A stretch of 29,652 bases of DNA from NC2004 sp050874905 (lineage in GTDB: Bacteria > Bacillota > Clostridia > Lachnospirales > Lachnospiraceae), in the NCBI GenBank assembly GCA_050874905.1, contig JBNMLP010000026.1, positions 1 through 29,652 on the forward strand. Reading direction: 5' to 3'. Below the pieces are notes generated by a model that did no database searches, had not been told where the DNA came from, and saw only the letters and a program-made list of their open reading frames with translations. A program made the position numbers and the translations under genes. Positions 16,539 to 24,093 of the stretch are shown here, piece after piece. Position 1 is the first letter of the stretch. The number at the start of each line of letters is the position of its first letter.

Positions 16539-16637
16539 GTGGAAGAAATCTGTGACAATGAAGGGGTTTTGTCAGACTGGTTGTGTGACTGCACATTGCT
16601 GGTTATGGATAAAATGAAAGGCAAAGGAAAGGAATGA
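16539..16637 (+). CDS. Possible leader peptide, 32 codons
   Basis: An open frame starts at a GTG (16539) preceded by AAGGA at 9 bp and ends TGA at 16635-16637, 6 bp before the chemoreceptor ATG. The deduced peptide includes EEICDNEGVLSDWLCDC and a Lys/Gly-rich end. It lies wholly in the leader between the promoter and the receptor gene, so it could couple translation. It is short, starts with GTG and has no recognised homologue, so chance is a serious alternative. Confidence 0.25.
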   Translation: MEEICDNEGVLSDWLCDCTLLVMDKMKGKGKE

Positions 16638-16643
16638 TTTTTT

Positions 16644-18380
16644 ATGCTGTTACAAAGAGGTACAGGGAAAAAAGATTTAGAACAAAAGAGTCTGAAAGAA
16701 AGAATTAGTTACGGATACCAAAAGGTTATTATGATGATGATCTTGTCAGGTATCCTTTCTATCGTGATCATTGGTGTTTTGGCTGCTAATATGATGCACT
16801 ATGTGAACAAGGTAGAGCAGGCAGATACCGCAGTAAAGATCTGCAGACTGGATGTGAATTCTGCTGCAAGAAATATCCGTGAAATGGCACTAAACAGCGA
16901 TACATCTACCTATGACAACTATGAAAAAAAGGTGGAGGAACAACTTGCGGAAGTAAATACGGAACTGAAAACTTTGAAAAAGACAGGAGTGGTTTCAGAT
17001 TCTCTTTATCAGGAATATTCGAAGTCCCTTTCTGACTGGGGAAAGATTGGATATTCCATTATGGAAGAGATTAAAAATGGTAATATGGACAATGCCAAAG
17101 ATGCTATTCTCAACAAATGTACGCCGGCACTGGATCAGACCGTAGAGGTTGGACAGAAGCTGGATAAGGCGACAGATGCAGCGAGAAGCAGGGCAATCGT
17201 GTCAATGATCGTATTGGTTGTTGCAGCAATTCTGATCATTGTCGTTTGTGTGATCGTTGCGGTATTCCTGGCAAGAGCGATCAGTGCAAGAGTTCTGAAA
17301 TCCATTCTTGATCCACTGCATGCCATCGAAGATGTTGCGAAGGAATTGACAGAGGGAAATCTTCACAGCACTTTAGAATATCGTTCGGAAGATGAGATTG
17401 GAAAACTTGCCCATAATATGAGAAAGTCTATCCGGATTCTGGGTTCTTATGTAGATGACATTGACCATGCCATGAAACAGTTCTCAGAAGGTAACTTCGA
17501 TGTAAAGCCGGAAGTGGAATGGAAAGGCGATTTCGTTGGTATTTTAAATTCATTCATGACATTTGAAAAAAGCATGGCAGATACTGTAAAAGGAATTCAG
17601 CGAGTTTCTGATGAAGTTACCAGCGGGGCAGAACAGGTGGCAGAAAGCTCCAATGATCTTGCAGAGGGTGCTACCAACCAGGCAGCTGTCGTAGAAGAGT
17701 TAACAGCAACTGTATCAGGCGTATCAGAGCAGGTAGAGCAGAATTCGCAGTCTGCAAAGGAGATCAGCGGAAGAGTCGGCGGTCTGGGAGATGCCATTTC
17801 AGAAAGCAATGGCAAGATGCATGAAATGGTGGCTTCCATGAATGAGATCAGTGAAGCATCAAAAGAAATTGATAAGATTATTGCAACGATCAATGAAATT
17901 GCAGATCAGACCAATCTGCTTGCATTAAATGCATCAATAGAGGCAGCAAGAGCCGGGGAGGCTGGAAGAGGATTTGCGGTTGTTGCAAATCAGGTAAATG
18001 TTTTAGCAGATCAGAGTTCACAGGCGGCGAAGGAGTCTGCCGGACTGATTGAATCCTCTGTGAAGGCGGTAGAAAAAGGTATGGTGATTGCAGGAGAAAC
18101 AGCGACACATCTGCAGGATGTAGCAGAAACTTCCAAGATGATCACGAAGGAAGTAACAAGCATTGCTGATACATTACAAACACAGGCAAAAGAAATTCAG
18201 CAGATCAACGAGGGAATTGAACAGATCAATGATGTAGTGCAGACCAACTCAGCAACCTCAGAAGAATGTGCAGCTGCCAGCCAGGAGATGAGTGGTGAGG
18301 CAGAGAGCCTGCGGGAAATGATCCGTAAATTTAAAGTAGCAAAATTTGAAGAGGGTCATGAGCCAGCCGAGGAGAATTAG
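16644..18380 (+). CDS. Methyl-accepting chemotaxis protein with four-helix-bundle-type sensor
   Basis: A 578-residue receptor of classical layout. TM1 spans about residues 29-51, followed by an all-helical extracellular region to about 185 (fits 4HB_MCP), TM2 about 187-211, HAMP about 212-265 (containing DPLHAIEDVAKELTEGNL), a second HAMP-like stretch, and then the signalling domain. The tip, LALNASIEAARAGEAGRGFA, is near residues 424-443. The ligand is not predictable. The ATG has GGAAAGGAATG upstream. It is encoded alone, so it presumably feeds a chemosensory core located elsewhere, together with the receptor at 3959-5440. Confidence 0.94.
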   Translation: MLLQRGTGKKDLEQKSLKERISYGYQKVIMMMILSGILSIVIIGVLAANMMHYVNKVEQADTAVKICRLDVNSAARNIREMALNSDTSTYDNYEKKVEEQLAEVNTELKTLKKTGVVSDSLYQEYSKSLSDWGKIGYSIMEEIKNGNMDNAKDAILNKCTPALDQTVEVGQKLDKATDAARSRAIVSMIVLVVAAILIIVVCVIVAVFLARAISARVLKSILDPLHAIEDVAKELTEGNLHSTLEYRSEDEIGKLAHNMRKSIRILGSYVDDIDHAMKQFSEGNFDVKPEVEWKGDFVGILNSFMTFEKSMADTVKGIQRVSDEVTSGAEQVAESSNDLAEGATNQAAVVEELTATVSGVSEQVEQNSQSAKEISGRVGGLGDAISESNGKMHEMVASMNEISEASKEIDKIIATINEIADQTNLLALNASIEAARAGEAGRGFAVVANQVNVLADQSSQAAKESAGLIESSVKAVEKGMVIAGETATHLQDVAETSKMITKEVTSIADTLQTQAKEIQQINEGIEQINDVVQTNSATSEECAAASQEMSGEAESLREMIRKFKVAKFEEGHEPAEEN

Positions 18381-18405
18381 TAATACAATAATGAAATGAA
18401 AAAGA

Positions 18406-18470
18406 TCCGGAGTGATAGATGTGTTCCTTAAGATAAACGGACGGGGCATAACATAACACTCCGGACTTTT
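18406..18470 (+). terminator. Long-loop hairpin with T-run after the chemoreceptor gene
   Basis: TCCGGAGTG (18406-18414) pairs with CACTCCGGA (18457-18465), followed by CTTTTT. The loop is about 42 nt, unusually long. Just inside and beyond is a second pair, GATAAACG (18433) with CGTTTATC (18473-18480), which could compete with the first. Confidence 0.5.
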
Positions 18471-18506
18471 TACGTTTATCACATCAGGGAATCTGGCAAA
18501 TAGCAC

Positions 18507-18535
18507 TTGCTTTTTCGAACAAATGTTTATATAAT
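18507..18535 (+). promoter_or_regulatory. Promoter of the radical SAM / TIGR03915 repair operon
   Basis: TTGCTT (18507-18512), 17-bp spacer, perfect TATAAT (18530-18535). Start of transcription is expected near 18541, which makes the ATG at 18542 an unlikely start codon. Confidence 0.8.
18516..18529. promoter_or_regulatory. LexA (SOS) box 1
   Basis: CGAACAAATGTTTA matches the Gram-positive LexA consensus CGAACRNRYGTTYG except for the last base. It lies in the spacer between the -35 and the -10, where bound LexA would block RNA polymerase. Confidence 0.72.
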
Positions 18536-18548
18536 GAACATATGTTTG
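18535..18548. promoter_or_regulatory. LexA (SOS) box 2
   Basis: TGAACATATGTTTG matches CGAACRNRYGTTYG except for the first base. It begins at the last base of the -10 and covers the expected transcription start. Centre-to-centre distance to box 1 is 19 bp, so two dimers would lie on a similar face of the helix. Confidence 0.72.
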
Positions 18549-18568
18549 CAATAGATCTTGGTTATACT

Positions 18569-20047
18569 ATGAATGAAAAACTAGAGATATTGGCGGATGC
18601 GGCGAAATATGATGTTGCCTGCACTTCAAGTGGAGTGAATCGAGCAGGGAAGAAAGGAGCCTTGGGAAACAGCGTTGCCTGTGGTATATGTCATAGCTTT
18701 GCAGCAGACGGCAGATGTATCTCTTTATTAAAAGTATTGATGACGAATCACTGTGTGTATGATTGTAAGTATTGTGTGAATCGCAGGTCGAATGATGTGC
18801 CGAGGGCAGCATTTGAGCCGGAGGAGTTATGTCAGCTTGTGATCTCTTTTTATAAGCGCAACTACATAGAGGGATTGTTTTTAAGTTCGGGAATATTAAA
18901 GAACCCTACATATACCATGGAGAAAATGTGTGAAACACTGCTGTTGCTTCGCACGAAGTATGCGTTTCGTGGCTATATTCATGTAAAAACGATTCCCGGT
19001 GCCTCGGATGAGCTGCTGGCAGCTGCCGGATTACTGGCAGACCGTATCAGTGTTAATTTGGAGCTTCCGACGATGGAGAGTCTGCAAACGCTTGCACCAA
19101 ACAAATCTTTTGATACGATCTTAGACCCGATGGGGAAGGTGACAGACACGATTGCAGCACATCGGATGGCGATTGGTAAAGAGGCAAAGATGGAGCGGAG
19201 CGTAAGCAACCGTTATCTGAAAAAGAGTATTTTTCGTGACACACGCACAGAGGAACAATTGGAACAGAACAAAGGGTTGGACAGTATGGGACAACTTCCG
19301 GATATACTGCGGCAAAAGGCTTCTTCAACAGCGGCAAAACCATTACGTCTGTCTTCCTCCTTCTGGCCGAGTGTCAGGGGAGATGCCTCACTCAAACGCC
19401 CTTTTGCTCCTGCCGGACAGAGCACCCAGATGATCATTGGAGCCTCCGATGAAACCGATCTGACCTTGATCAAGACGAGCCAGAGCTTATATCAGAATTA
19501 TGATCTGAAGCGTGTGTTTTATTCGGCATACATTCCGATCAACGAGGATGCGGCTCTGCCTGCACTTGACACCGCTCCGCCGCTGCTTAGGGAACACCGG
19601 CTTTATCAGGCAGACTGGCTGTTGCGCTACTATGGATTTGAAGCGGACGAATTATTAAATGAAGCACGTCCGAATTTTAATGAACAGCTTGACCCGAAGT
19701 GTGACTGGGCGGTGCGGCATTTGGAGGAATTTCCGGTTGAAGTGCAGAACGCTCCGTATGATGTGCTGCTCCGGATTCCCGGAGTGGGGCCAAAATCAGC
19801 GGGACGCATCGTCAATGCAAGACGCTACAGCCGCTTAAGCTTTGAGGGATTAAAGAAAATGGGTGTGGTATTAAAACGGGCACATTACTTTATTACGTGC
19901 AATGGCAGAATGATGTATCCGGTTCCGATAGAGGAGGATTACATTACAAGAGAATTAGTAGCAGATCACGGAAAAGAGAACTGGAATGTGCGGCATCAGA
20001 ATCAGGCGAGACAGATGTCGCTGTTTGATGATTTTGGTATGAGGTGA
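18569..20047 (+). CDS. Putative DNA modification/repair radical SAM protein (TIGR03916-like)
   Basis: A 492-residue protein. The opening EKLEILADAAKYDVACTSSG is typical of the family. The radical SAM cluster is Cys62-x3-Cys66-x2-Cys69 (CVYDCKYC). RIPGVGPKSAGRIVNARR near residue 402 is a helix-hairpin-helix DNA-binding motif. Family members are encoded next to, and believed to act with, a TIGR03915/uracil-DNA-glycosylase-like protein; that partner follows here after 4 bp. The chemistry is not established. I start at the ATG at 18569, which matches the family N-terminus. The ATG at 18542 lies inside a LexA box at the transcription start. The ribosome binding site is poor either way. Two SOS boxes in the promoter support a DNA-damage role. 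Confidence 0.9.
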   Translation: MNEKLEILADAAKYDVACTSSGVNRAGKKGALGNSVACGICHSFAADGRCISLLKVLMTNHCVYDCKYCVNRRSNDVPRAAFEPEELCQLVISFYKRNYIEGLFLSSGILKNPTYTMEKMCETLLLLRTKYAFRGYIHVKTIPGASDELLAAAGLLADRISVNLELPTMESLQTLAPNKSFDTILDPMGKVTDTIAAHRMAIGKEAKMERSVSNRYLKKSIFRDTRTEEQLEQNKGLDSMGQLPDILRQKASSTAAKPLRLSSSFWPSVRGDASLKRPFAPAGQSTQMIIGASDETDLTLIKTSQSLYQNYDLKRVFYSAYIPINEDAALPALDTAPPLLREHRLYQADWLLRYYGFEADELLNEARPNFNEQLDPKCDWAVRHLEEFPVEVQNAPYDVLLRIPGVGPKSAGRIVNARRYSRLSFEGLKKMGVVLKRAHYFITCNGRMMYPVPIEEDYITRELVADHGKENWNVRHQNQARQMSLFDDFGMR

Positions 20048-20051
20048 GCGT

Positions 20052-20813
20052 ATGTATGTATTTACCTGTAAGGATCAATATGAAGACAAATTGTGCTGTA
20101 TATTTGCGGCATGGGAAAAAGCACTAACGGTAGGACACGATCAGATCCGTCTTTGTGTTGAGCCGGTAAAGCAGTATACTTTGTTTGAAGAATATACTCA
20201 TGTAGCGTATCAGGAGGAACAGTATCAAAGAGTTCGTACTGCGATCCGAACGAAACTGTCGGAGAACATATTGTTTCAGATCCATTATGCATCCTTGTCT
20301 TATGAGGACGATGCGCTTTGGACGATCTATCGTTTTTTAGTAAGGGGATTTCGACTTGGTCCCTCCTGCGTAAAGCAGTATGAAGATCCGGATGTCATGC
20401 GTTTTGTTGCACTTTTGCGAAATGTTTCCAATGAAGCACACCGCTTCCGGGAATTTGCCCGTTTTACTTCAATCAACGATCAGGTATATGTTTGTCATCT
20501 GGAACCAAAGAGTAATATTATTGAGATCGTGGGAAATCATTTTGCAGACCGTATGCCGTCCGAGCATTTCATGATCATCGATGATAACCGGGGAACAGCG
20601 GTAGTACATCCAAAGGATGGACAGAATTATCTTCGTATTCTGACCGACGAGGAGCGGGAGGTACTTTCCAAAACAGAACAGCAGGAGGATCAGTTTACGA
20701 CATTGTGGAAAACCTTTGTAAAGGCGATTGCCATTTCCCAAAGAGCCAATTATAATTGTCAGCGGAACCTGATGCCGCTTTGGACGCGAAAGCATATGAC
20801 GGAATTTATTTAA
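20052..20813 (+). CDS. TIGR03915 family putative DNA repair protein (DUF4130)
   Basis: A 253-residue protein beginning MYVFTCKDQYEDKLCCIFAAWE, the family's recognisable start. EAHRFREFARF and HFADRMPSEHFMIIDDNRGT in the second half are further conserved blocks. In many bacteria this domain stands beside, or is fused to, a uracil-DNA-glycosylase-like domain and is encoded with the radical SAM protein found just upstream; here it stands alone. GAGGTGAGC provides the ribosome binding site and overlaps the end of the upstream gene, so the pair is surely one operon under the LexA-type boxes. Confidence 0.88.
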   Translation: MYVFTCKDQYEDKLCCIFAAWEKALTVGHDQIRLCVEPVKQYTLFEEYTHVAYQEEQYQRVRTAIRTKLSENILFQIHYASLSYEDDALWTIYRFLVRGFRLGPSCVKQYEDPDVMRFVALLRNVSNEAHRFREFARFTSINDQVYVCHLEPKSNIIEIVGNHFADRMPSEHFMIIDDNRGTAVVHPKDGQNYLRILTDEEREVLSKTEQQEDQFTTLWKTFVKAIAISQRANYNCQRNLMPLWTRKHMTEFI

Positions 20814-20836
20814 ATGGATAAATTTACAAAAAGGCA

Positions 20837-20867
20837 TTGACATTACACCTTGTGGAAGGTGTAAAAA
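20837..20867 (+). promoter_or_regulatory. MerR-type promoter with 19-bp spacer and palindromic operator
   Basis: TTGACA (20837-20842), a 19-bp spacer, and TAAAAA (20862-20867). The perfect dyad TTACACCTT-gtgg-AAGGTGTAA (20843-20864) fills the spacer. Overlong spacer plus central dyad is the standard arrangement for MerR regulators that untwist the promoter. It sits just ahead of the MerR gene, implying autoregulation. Confidence 0.88.
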
Positions 20868-20898
20868 TGGGATAGATCGGCGGGAGAGGATGAGAAAA

Positions 20899-21540
20899 AT
20901 GAAGATCAAGCAGGTAGAGGAGCTGGTTGGGATCACCAGCAGAAACATCAGATTTTATGAAAATCAAGGACTGCTCAGCCCGGATCGTGCAGACAATGGT
21001 TACAGAGAATACCACCAGAAGGAAATTGATGTGTTAAAGAAGATCAAACTGTTAAGAAAGCTCGGTGTACCGGTTGAGGAGATAAAAAAGGTACTGGAAC
21101 AGAGCATTTCGCTGGATGATTGTCTGGAAAAACAACTGCTTCATTTAGAAAAAGATCAGAAGGATCTGCAAGCAATGCAGAATCTTGCAGAAAACATCCG
21201 CAGCCGGCACGGATCAATGGATACTCTGGAGATTGATAAATGGCTGGAGTCGATGGAAGAACTGGAAAAGGAGGGAACAACATTTGTGAATCTCAGAAAG
21301 GAGGACATTCATATGAAGAAAAAAGCAGGCGCATATTTTGGTGGAGCGGTTATGATCGCTTTGATGTTATGCTATGTTGCATTTATGGTATGGACATATT
21401 TGACACAGGATATGCCGTTTGGCGTCCTGTTTCTGATGATCGTGATACCAGTCGTTATTATCGCAGGTATTGCGGTGGCGTTAAAAAGCAGGATTAAAGA
21501 AATTGAAGGAGGAGAAGAGGATGAAGCTTCTAAGTATTGA
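20899..21540 (+). CDS. MerR family regulator fused to a two-helix membrane segment
   Basis: A 213-residue protein. Residues 1-70 form the MerR winged helix (KIKQVEELVGITSRNIRFYE and GYREYHQKEIDVLKKIKLLR). A dimerisation coiled coil runs to about 125. After a short linker come two hydrophobic helices (about 144-166 and 172-195) and an acidic tail. The effector is unknown, and no metal-binding cysteines typical of MerR/CueR are seen. I start at the ATG at 20899, 9 bp from AGAGG; the ATG at 20890 abuts it. An excellent internal ribosome binding site precedes Met139, so the membrane part might also be made alone. The gene overlaps the YbjQ gene by 20 bp. Confidence 0.85.
   Translation: MKIKQVEELVGITSRNIRFYENQGLLSPDRADNGYREYHQKEIDVLKKIKLLRKLGVPVEEIKKVLEQSISLDDCLEKQLLHLEKDQKDLQAMQNLAENIRSRHGSMDTLEIDKWLESMEELEKEGTTFVNLRKEDIHMKKKAGAYFGGAVMIALMLCYVAFMVWTYLTQDMPFGVLFLMIVIPVVIIAGIAVALKSRIKEIEGGEEDEASKY
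21297..21315 (+). promoter_or_regulatory. Internal ribosome binding site and in-frame ATG within the MerR gene
   Basis: AAAGGAGG (21297-21304), 8 bp, ATG (21313-21315), in the same frame as MerR. The product would be a 75-residue two-helix membrane protein starting MKKKAGAYFGG. This is as good as any start site in the window. Confidence 0.55.
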
Positions 21541-21835
21541 ATATATTCCAGATAAAAAAATTGAGGCACTTGGTATGGTAAAGGGAACGATCGTCCAGAC
21601 GAAAAATATCGGACGGGATTTTATGGCAGGAATGAAGACGATCGTCGGTGGTGAGATTGCTGGATATACAGAAATGTTAAATGAGGCAAGACAGATTGCA
21701 GTAAAGCGTATGGTAGATGAAGCCAAAGCAATGGGCGCAGATGCTGTCATTGGAGTGAAGTATGGATCTTCCCAGGTTATGCAGGGCGCAGCAGAAATCA
21801 TTGCCTATGGAACGGCAGTAAAGATCATAGAGTAA
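21521..21835 (+). CDS. YbjQ/DUF74 family protein
   Basis: A 104-residue protein. Early KGTIVQTKNIGRDFMAG, then AKAMGADAVIGVKYGSS and a C-terminal EIIAYGTAVKI are typical of YbjQ (DUF74), small pentameric proteins sometimes labelled heavy-metal-binding on fold grounds; the function is uncertain. The ATG at 21521 sits behind GGAGGAG within the end of the MerR gene (20-bp overlap), so the two are translationally coupled and probably share the MerR-type promoter. An in-frame TTG at 21503 overlaps that ribosome binding site and is unlikely. A strong terminator follows. Confidence 0.88.
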   Translation: MKLLSIEYIPDKKIEALGMVKGTIVQTKNIGRDFMAGMKTIVGGEIAGYTEMLNEARQIAVKRMVDEAKAMGADAVIGVKYGSSQVMQGAAEIIAYGTAVKIIE

Positions 21836-21860
21836 CAAGCATCTGAAAATATTTCTCAAC

Positions 21861-21908
21861 AAGGAGTGTATCACTTGCATCCGGAAGGATGAAGTGGTAC
21901 ACTCCTTT
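21861..21908 (+). terminator. Strong Rho-independent terminator of the MerR/YbjQ unit
   Basis: AAGGAGTGTA pairs with TACACTCCTT, continuing inward through CACTT/AAGTG and CATCC/GGATG with single-base mismatches to a GGAA tetraloop (21883-21886). A short T-run follows. Confidence 0.88.
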
Positions 21909-21961
21909 TCAGTGAATAAAATACAAAAATATTCATAGAGAAAACTGATAGGAGGAATACA

Positions 21962-22840
21962 ATGGATTTTGATACAGAAATACAACACTTTCTGGAAACA
22001 CATCCGTATCAGCAGATAGAGGTAGACGGGATTGCCGCCAAATATTTGTTATGTGGAAAACAAGATGCAAAATATACACTGGTTTATCTGGTAGGTGGAA
22101 CCGGTATTTCGGCAGTGTGGTTTCACCACATCTTAAAAATGGAGAAGGAGTATCGGATCATAACAATGGATTATCCGATGGAGATCACCACCATGGAAGT
22201 GTTGGCAGAGCATGTGCTTCATTTGGTGGATGCACTGAATCTTGAAAATACCATCTTTATCGGTGCGTCGCTGGGAGGCTTTTTAGCACAGTTGATCGGA
22301 AGAAAAAATCCTGACCGGGTTGCAGGAATGTGTTTATATTCCACCTGCAGTTTGTCGAAGACAAGCGTATCCGATTTAAAAAAGCAGTATAAGGCCTATG
22401 GAGTGATGGTGCCAATCATGAAAATCCTTCCGTATTCCTGGATTCGTAAGCTGCTGATCAAATTTTCATGTAAGCAGGTTGGTTTGGAAAATGAGAAGGA
22501 ATCTGATCGTATTTATATGGAGGACTTCTTTACATGGGTATATCACCAGTACACAAGAGCGTTTGACATACATATGACCACATTGATGATCGATATTGCA
22601 GATCTTTCCTATATGACATCTGCGGACTATGCCGGTTTCGATGCGCGCTCCCTGCTTGTACTTCCGAAAAAAGACAAAGCATTTTCAGAAGCGGCACAGA
22701 AAGATCTGATCGACAGTATGCCACGGGCACAGGTGGAGCGTGTTTGCGGAGGACATACTGCTACATTGTTTAAGGTGGAGGACTATGTTGCAGTAACGAA
22801 AAAATTTATAGAGAAATTGGAGAAAGAAAATGCCAGCTAA
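21962..22840 (+). CDS. Alpha/beta hydrolase
   Basis: A 292-residue soluble protein of the alpha/beta-hydrolase fold. YLVGGTGISAVWFHH near residue 42 provides the oxyanion-hole region. IGASLGG holds the nucleophile Ser103. The acid is probably Asp238 (LPKKDKAF) and the base His265 (CGGHTATLF). Substrate unknown; esterase or lipase-like activity on small molecules is the default. AGGAGGAATACA precedes the ATG. Its last 11 bp overlap the start of a TetR regulator gene (ATGCCAGCTAA), which suggests joint expression and autoregulation of the set. Confidence 0.88.
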   Translation: MDFDTEIQHFLETHPYQQIEVDGIAAKYLLCGKQDAKYTLVYLVGGTGISAVWFHHILKMEKEYRIITMDYPMEITTMEVLAEHVLHLVDALNLENTIFIGASLGGFLAQLIGRKNPDRVAGMCLYSTCSLSKTSVSDLKKQYKAYGVMVPIMKILPYSWIRKLLIKFSCKQVGLENEKESDRIYMEDFFTWVYHQYTRAFDIHMTTLMIDIADLSYMTSADYAGFDARSLLVLPKKDKAFSEAAQKDLIDSMPRAQVERVCGGHTATLFKVEDYVAVTKKFIEKLEKENAS

Positions 22841-23417
22841 TTTTACCGAAAAACAACGGGAAGCAATACGGGAAAAACTGATCGCTGTGGGATATGATCT
22901 GATACGGGAAATGGGACTGAAAAAAATGAAGATTTCCATTATCGCCGAGCGTGCAGGCATCGCAACCGGGACCTTTTATCATTTCTTTGCATCCAAGGAA
23001 GCTTATGTAAAAGCTCTGATCGAGGAGCAGGATCAAAAGATGCAGATGCAGTTGCTGCCATTGTTACAGAATGGAAAAAAACTTACCTTAGAACAGGCGA
23101 TCCGCTGGTTTCGGGATTCTTTCCGGATAGAGAACAATATTTTGATGGAGCTTACGCTGGATGACTGGGTGTGGCTTAAATCACACCGGACAAAAGACGG
23201 ACTATTTAGTGCAGCCCATGATGAGCAGGTGGCAAAACAGTATCTGGCTTATGTAGATGGAATCCGTCCGGATCTGGATATCCGCATTATCATCAATTTT
23301 TTTAAGACGATCTACAGTATGGCACAAAACCGTGAAACGTTCATTGCGGAAGTATTTGAAACAAACATTGATATGATATTTGACTGCATTTATCAATATG
23401 CTGCCACACAAAAATAA
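22830..23417 (+). CDS. TetR/AcrR family transcriptional regulator
   Basis: A 195-residue protein. The N-terminal DNA-binding domain is clear: KMKISIIAERAGIATGTFYH and FFASKEAYVKALIEE (residues about 31-65) form the TetR helix-turn-helix and the following helix. The C-terminal ligand domain is divergent, as usual. It lies in an operon with the upstream hydrolase (11-bp overlap) and the downstream membrane protein (28-bp gap), and is likely to regulate them. No dyad operator was located in the short region 21909-21961 upstream of the operon. Confidence 0.92.
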   Translation: MPANFTEKQREAIREKLIAVGYDLIREMGLKKMKISIIAERAGIATGTFYHFFASKEAYVKALIEEQDQKMQMQLLPLLQNGKKLTLEQAIRWFRDSFRIENNILMELTLDDWVWLKSHRTKDGLFSAAHDEQVAKQYLAYVDGIRPDLDIRIIINFFKTIYSMAQNRETFIAEVFETNIDMIFDCIYQYAATQK

Positions 23418-23445
23418 AGCAATTACTTTTAAAGGAGGAATTTTT

Positions 23446-23949
23446 ATGGTAACCAAAATCACGATAGAAGCAATTATTTATACACTGCTGTATGCATTGT
23501 TCCTTTTTCTATTATTTAAAATTCAGGGAGCAAAGTACCAGCTTTATAATTACCCGGCTGCGATTCAGGAACGCGCGATCAAGCAGGGGATCATTACACA
23601 GAAAGAATTGGATGCCCATGCCAAAAAGAATAAATCCATAGGAATGATTTTTATGATCGTGCCGTGCATCGTGATCACCTGTCTGATCAACAAACAATTT
23701 ACATTCCTTGCCGGATTTGTCCAGTCCTATATCTTTTTGAATGCCTTTTCCTTATTTGATGCAGTGGTGATCGATAGTATTTGGTTTTGTCATTCGAGCT
23801 GGTGGGTGATTCCCGGAACAGAAGATATGACCGAAGCATACCATGATTATGCCTTTCACTGGAAGTGGTTCTTTGTTGGGCTGGTATCAAGTCTTGCACT
23901 GGCAGTGATCATCGGTGGTATTGTGAAGCTCATCGGACTATTTGTGTAA
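23446..23949 (+). CDS. Unrecognised four-helix membrane protein
   Basis: A 167-residue protein I cannot assign. About four transmembrane helices are visible: residues about 7-24, 67-83, 88-110 and 143-165. Between the last two lies the striking block HSSWWVIPGTEDMTEAYHDY followed by AFHWKWF, rich in His, Trp and acidic residues. That block could bind a ligand or metal at the membrane face. The start ATG at 23446 follows a perfect AAAGGAGG. It ends the hydrolase/TetR operon, which suggests a transport or resistance role, but this is inference. No terminator was found directly after it. Confidence 0.7.
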   Translation: MVTKITIEAIIYTLLYALFLFLLFKIQGAKYQLYNYPAAIQERAIKQGIITQKELDAHAKKNKSIGMIFMIVPCIVITCLINKQFTFLAGFVQSYIFLNAFSLFDAVVIDSIWFCHSSWWVIPGTEDMTEAYHDYAFHWKWFFVGLVSSLALAVIIGGIVKLIGLFV

Positions 23950-24093
23950 GAGAATAAAACACGTTTTTTGTGAATGTCTGTTTATCGGTCTTTTGTTAAT
24001 CTTGTAAAATAATAGGCTTAGACTTGATATTACAGGAATTCGTATAGCTGCACCTAAAATTGATTTTGCATGTACACTTTTTGAAAGGGTATC

